A stretch of 64,000 nucleotides of DNA, from contig JACJYC010000004.1 of assembly GCA_020636325.1 (NCBI GenBank), positions 186,001 to 250,000 on the forward strand. The letters run 5' to 3'. Positions 60,942 through 64,000 of this stretch are shown here, one piece after another. Numbering within the stretch: position 1 is the stretch's first letter; each line of letters opens with the position of its first letter. A program made the position numbers and the translations under genes. The notes under the pieces were generated by a model. That model worked only from the letters and a program-made list of their open reading frames with translations. It was not told the DNA's origin and did not search any database. The stretch is from Lewinellaceae bacterium (GTDB lineage Bacteria > Bacteroidota > Bacteroidia > Chitinophagales > Saprospiraceae).

Positions 60942-61421
60942 ATGAAAAAAAGATGTTCACCCGCTGTATTCTTTTTCGTTTTTCTCCTCGCCCCGGCATT
61001 TTCCAACGCGCAGCAGGCCGATGACGACCGGCAGGCGGTCATCGCTGCGATCCAGACCCTTTTTGACGGCATGCGCGCTTCCGACAGCGTCATGGTCCGA
61101 TCGGCGTTTTATCCCGATGCCCGCCTTTGCACGACCTTTACCGACAAGGAAGGCAACCCGCAGGTCAGGGAATCGCCGGTCAGCCGGTTCATTACCCAGG
61201 TAGGCACCAAGTACGACTTCATCCTGGATGAACGGATCTGGAGCTATGAGGTGCGCATTGACGGGAACCTGGCCAGCGTTTGGACGGAATACACCTTCTT
61301 CCGCGGCGACCAGATGAGCCATTGCGGGGTAAACGCTTTCCAAATGGTGCGGACCGCCGACGGCTGGAAGATCCTCAATATCACCGATACCCGCAGCACG
61401 ACGGATTGCCGTACGGAGTAG
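60942..61421 (+). CDS. Secreted NTF2-like (SnoaL/DUF4440-type) protein
   Basis: I use the ATG at 60942, giving a signal peptide (MKKRCSPAVFFFVFLLAPAF, cut near SNAQ) and a 159-residue protein; a GTG at 60933 is possible. The mature part is a cone-shaped NTF2-like fold: AVIAAIQTLFDGMRASDSVM, ARLCTTFTDKEGN, ASVWTEYTFFRGDQMSHCGV and ADGWKILNITDTRS. No active-site pair can be assigned, so a ligand-binding or carrier role is possible. It is divergent from the histidine kinase. Confidence 0.78.
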   Translation: MKKRCSPAVFFFVFLLAPAFSNAQQADDDRQAVIAAIQTLFDGMRASDSVMVRSAFYPDARLCTTFTDKEGNPQVRESPVSRFITQVGTKYDFILDERIWSYEVRIDGNLASVWTEYTFFRGDQMSHCGVNAFQMVRTADGWKILNITDTRSTTDCRTE

Positions 61422-61676
61422 GCCCTCAACGCATATCAGCAGCCTGTAAATGTCGCTTTGATTGCATTTTTTTTATCCTTCTCCCAGGCAATAGGGGAGG
61501 GCCGGCTTTCCTGTGTCCATCCTAATGTGAAAAGTTAAAATTTGGGGTTCAACCAACGCGCTGACGTTTTTTTCGTCTTAAATGCAACACCCGAATCAAC
61601 ATCCGCACCTGAGCGGCCTGCCGGCATGCATCCGGTAAAGCGCCGCTGGATCAAATGAGGTTATTCATGGTAAAAT

Positions 61677-61702
61677 CCGACCGGTCGGCCGCAACTGACC
61701 GG
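61677..61702. other. Palindrome CCGACCGGTCGG
   Basis: A perfect 12-bp palindrome is followed by GACCGG at 61697, so CCGGTC at 61681 can also pair across a 10-nt loop. It lies within the 363-bp gap upstream of the barrel-like gene, which otherwise contains nothing I recognise. Confidence 0.35.
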
Positions 61703-61784
61703 AAGGGGAACCTGTTGTCCGAACGCGCCGGTCAGCAGCTATAAGGAGAATAATCCATTTTAATAAATCCTAAAATCACCTACC

Positions 61785-62363
61785 ATGCTCAGGTTAACGT
61801 TCTGCTCTCTGACCCTTGCGCTTTTGTGTGTTTCCATTGCAGGCTCTGCTCAATGCAGAAAAGAAAAAAAAGAGTACGCCTGGGAGCTTTCCTGCGGCGC
61901 CGGCGCGCTCCCGACTTTTTTAAAGGACCGTACCCATACGCTCTTTCCCCCCGTGCGGATCACCGCAGAAAGAAAGGCATCCCGGGTTTTATCAGCCGGA
62001 ATATACGCCGGTTATTCTGTTGCCGATTCGGAAAAGCCGGCTCCCGGCACCGAGCAAATGGTACATTTCAGGCATAAATACCTGACCGCGGGCTTGCGGC
62101 TTTCCGCACACGTCAACCCCAGGCCCGAACCCTGGGATGTTTACGGCGGCTTTGTGGCCGGCTGGTCGCAGAACAGGACCCGCACCATGTCCGGCGATCC
62201 GGAATGGTTTGTTCTGCACAAAGGGTTGAAGCCGGTAAGGAACGGCATTCATCTGTCCGGGTTCATGGGCGCGCGGTATGCCCTGGGCGAACGGCTCGGA
62301 TTGTTCGCGGAAGTCGGCTGGTGCGTCTCCCTGCTCTCCGTCGGATTGAGCTTCCGGGTATAG
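61785..62363 (+). CDS. Probable outer-membrane beta-barrel protein
   Basis: A signal peptide (MLRLTFCSLTLALLCVSIAGSAQ) leads a 170-residue mature protein with alternating strands (RVLSAGIYAGYSVADSE, YLTAGLRLSAHVNPRPEPWD, VYGGFVAGWSQNRTR, GLFAEVGWCVSLLSVGLSFR). It ends in FRV rather than a terminal aromatic. The family is not recognised beyond the small barrel type. It has no obvious operon partner; nothing recognisable lies 363 bp upstream or 526 bp downstream of it except short hairpins. Confidence 0.65.
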   Translation: MLRLTFCSLTLALLCVSIAGSAQCRKEKKEYAWELSCGAGALPTFLKDRTHTLFPPVRITAERKASRVLSAGIYAGYSVADSEKPAPGTEQMVHFRHKYLTAGLRLSAHVNPRPEPWDVYGGFVAGWSQNRTRTMSGDPEWFVLHKGLKPVRNGIHLSGFMGARYALGERLGLFAEVGWCVSLLSVGLSFRV

Positions 62364-62382
62364 CCGGTTTAACAAAACGTTG

Positions 62383-62410
62383 ACGGCCGGAACGGGAAAA
62401 TCCGTTCCGG
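62383..62410 (+). terminator. GC hairpin after the barrel gene
   Basis: CCGGAACGG and CCGTTCCGG pair around a GAAAAT loop about 20 nt past the stop. No T tract follows, so its efficiency is uncertain. The remaining gap to 62889 is AT-rich and holds no ORF or RNA I can name. Confidence 0.5.
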
Positions 62411-62889
62411 CGCCGTTCAATCGATTACAAATGATGAAAAAAAAGCATAAATCCGCGCGGCCGGGAAACATTTTTTTTCGAAATCCGTATAAATTTTAAA
62501 ATGGCAATATCCAGCCCGGAAAAGTAACTATCACAAAAACTCACCCTGAATAGAAAGCACTAAAAAATAGTAAAAAGGGCTCCGTTTGTCTGGTTCACTC
62601 AATCGTTTTGTATTAAAATCGAGGGTAATTGGTATAATTCTGTTAGGAAACGGTAATGTTTTCCAAAAAGTGAGTATTATTGCAACTTGAAAGAGCGACC
62701 GGTTTTACTCTCGCCGATGCCATTTTTTTGTCCCTTACATTAACGAGTTTTCATTCCTAACGATTAATTGATTGGTCAGTGGTTCAAAATTCTTGATGGT
62801 CCTGGTACGTTAACCGGTTAGGAGAGAACTACATTACACACCACTACGCCTGGGATCCTTGCACTTTCCAGGCGGAAAAATTAATTACT

Positions 62890-64000
62890 ATGAGACGGCA
62901 ATGCTGTCGATGGCTCTTAATTTTTGTGTTTTTAGGGAGCGCTTATTCGGATTGGGGGCAAATGGCATCTATCTTGTCATCCAACCGGATGAGGAATTTC
63001 TTTTTCGAACAAACACAGTACCTGGGATTAACCTGGCGCAATATCGGCCCTTACCGGGGCGGCCGGTGCGCAGCCGTCAGCGGATCACCCAGAGATCCAC
63101 TCCTCTACTACATGGGAACCAGCGGTGGCGGCGTCTGGAAAACGCAGGACGGCGGCATCACCTGGAATAATGTTTCCGACGGATATTTTCGCACCTCTTC
63201 GGTCGGCGCCATTGCGGTGTCTGACCGCGACCCCAATATCGTATATGTAGGCACGGGCGAACACCCTGTGCGCGGGGTGATGACCAGCCCCGGCGACGGC
63301 GTTTACAAATCCCTCAACGGCGGCCAGACCTGGTCTTACCTCGGGCTGCCGGATTCCCGCCACATCTCCGCCATCCGCATTCATCCGGATAATCCGGACG
63401 TCGTTTACGTGGCCGTTCAGGGCGCGCTGTACAGCCCCTGTGAAGACCGGGGCGTTTATAAAAGCGATGACGGCGGCAAAACCTGGTCCAAGATCCTTTA
63501 CATCAACCCGACTACCGGCGCCAGCGACCTGAGCATGGACCTGAATAATCCCAGAGTGCTATACGCCGGCATGTGGGACCATATGCGCACGCCATGGGAC
63601 ATTCGGAGCGGCGGCCCCGGTTCGGGCCTGTACCGGTCGACCGACGGCGGCGAAAACTGGGAACGGATGACCTCCGGCCTGCCCGCTTCCATGGGCAAGG
63701 TCGCCGTTGATATTTCCAGAGCCAACTCCAGGATCATCTACGCCAATATCGAAGCGGCGGAAGGCGGCGTTTTCAGGTCTGAAGACGGCGGGCAGTCCTG
63801 GCAACAAACCAGCAATGACCGGAATACGGTTTCCCGCGCCTGGTATTTCACCAAGATCGTGGCCGACCCCAGGGACCCCGAAACGGTTTATGTGCTGAAC
63901 GCACCTTTCCTCAAGTCGATCGACGGCGGGCGAACCTTCCGGGAAATTGCCGTAGCCCATTATGATCAACACGATCTGTGGATCAATCCGGACCGGCCGG
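62890..64000 (+). CDS. BNR/sortilin-type beta-propeller exo-protein (partial)
   Basis: The ATG at 62890 gives a signal-like start (MRRQCCRWLLIFVFLGSAYS) and the frame is open to the window end, at least 370 residues. The visible part is a chain of Asp-box (BNR) motifs: GGGVWKTQDGGITW, GDGVYKSLNGGQTW, RGVYKSDDGGKTWSK, SGLYRSTDGGENWER and GGVFRSEDGGQSWQ. These build a sortilin/VPS10-like ten-bladed propeller. The family includes large secreted proteins of about 1000 residues in Bacteroidota, often called glycosyl hydrolases without proof. The catalytic role and C-terminal sorting domain are outside the window. Confidence 0.83.
   Translation, partial: MRRQCCRWLLIFVFLGSAYSDWGQMASILSSNRMRNFFFEQTQYLGLTWRNIGPYRGGRCAAVSGSPRDPLLYYMGTSGGGVWKTQDGGITWNNVSDGYFRTSSVGAIAVSDRDPNIVYVGTGEHPVRGVMTSPGDGVYKSLNGGQTWSYLGLPDSRHISAIRIHPDNPDVVYVAVQGALYSPCEDRGVYKSDDGGKTWSKILYINPTTGASDLSMDLNNPRVLYAGMWDHMRTPWDIRSGGPGSGLYRSTDGGENWERMTSGLPASMGKVAVDISRANSRIIYANIEAAEGGVFRSEDGGQSWQQTSNDRNTVSRAWYFTKIVADPRDPETVYVLNAPFLKSIDGGRTFREIAVAHYDQHDLWINPDRP

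Noticed and set aside
61422..61784. Possible riboswitch in the 363-bp gap
   Set aside because: Palindromes are present, but no conserved core of a known riboswitch class could be read.

Overview
The window reads as one contig from a moderately GC-rich Bacteroidota, most likely of the Saprospiria (Saprospira/Lewinella-like) group. The evidence is: type IX secretion (T9SS) C-terminal sorting domains, many secreted proteins starting MKK/MKR and ending in SQ/AQ signal peptides, promoter -7 boxes of the TAnnTTTG type, a complete alternative complex III (ActABCDEF) operon running straight into an aa3-type cytochrome oxidase, and short-unit intergenic repeat arrays. No rRNA, tRNA, CRISPR array or transposase was seen.

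Layout. 1-9.5 kb: secreted and surface proteins (GH95 alpha-fucosidase, a large surface protein, a short T9SS protein, an FG-GAP/ASPIC protein) separated by tandem-repeat arrays, then an enolase-superfamily epimerase whose C-terminus is translated repeat DNA. 9.6-12.4 kb: a PyrR-like phosphoribosyltransferase and a two-gene membrane Fe-S/CCG-domain redox pair. 12.4-15.7 kb: an AT-rich island with two related beta-propeller genes, each directly preceded by a start-less coding tail, and an 87-bp direct repeat; this looks like displaced toxin-tip/immunity cassettes. 15.8-18.95 kb: an operon with enoyl-CoA hydratase, a small protein and a fused alpha-ketoacid dehydrogenase E1, with a FadR/TetR-like palindrome on its promoter. 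19-26.6 kb: a large T9SS protein, small envelope and stress proteins, a Na/Ca antiporter, dTDP-rhamnose reductase and FabI. 26.8-33.8 kb: an export set (aspartyl protease with PDZ, C39-peptidase ABC exporter, TolC, membrane-fusion protein).

34.2-51.4 kb is the centre of the window: a metal-repressor-like palindrome and a TTG-N21-TATCTTTG promoter, then actABCDEF, coxB, coxA, ctaB, two coxC, cox4, an SCO-like protein, a DUF420 protein and a small CPMC protein, all on the plus strand with short gaps. Quinol would be oxidised by ACIII and the electrons passed directly to the oxidase. Unusual traits are a CoxB fused to an OmpA-like peptidoglycan-binding domain, His-rich tails or loops on five subunits, six haem sites in ActA, an SCO-like protein without its CxxxC, and an EF-hand loop in the DUF420 protein.

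51.5-64 kb: an outer-membrane barrel, a ClpB/ClpC-like AAA+ protein with a degenerate first ATPase site, a MobA-like nucleotidyltransferase, a glucosaminidase and a probable inactive relative, a 2OG-Fe(II) oxygenase, a histidine kinase, an NTF2-like protein, another probable barrel, and the start of a BNR/sortilin-type propeller protein that runs off the end.

All functional names rest on motifs read by eye; no database search was run.
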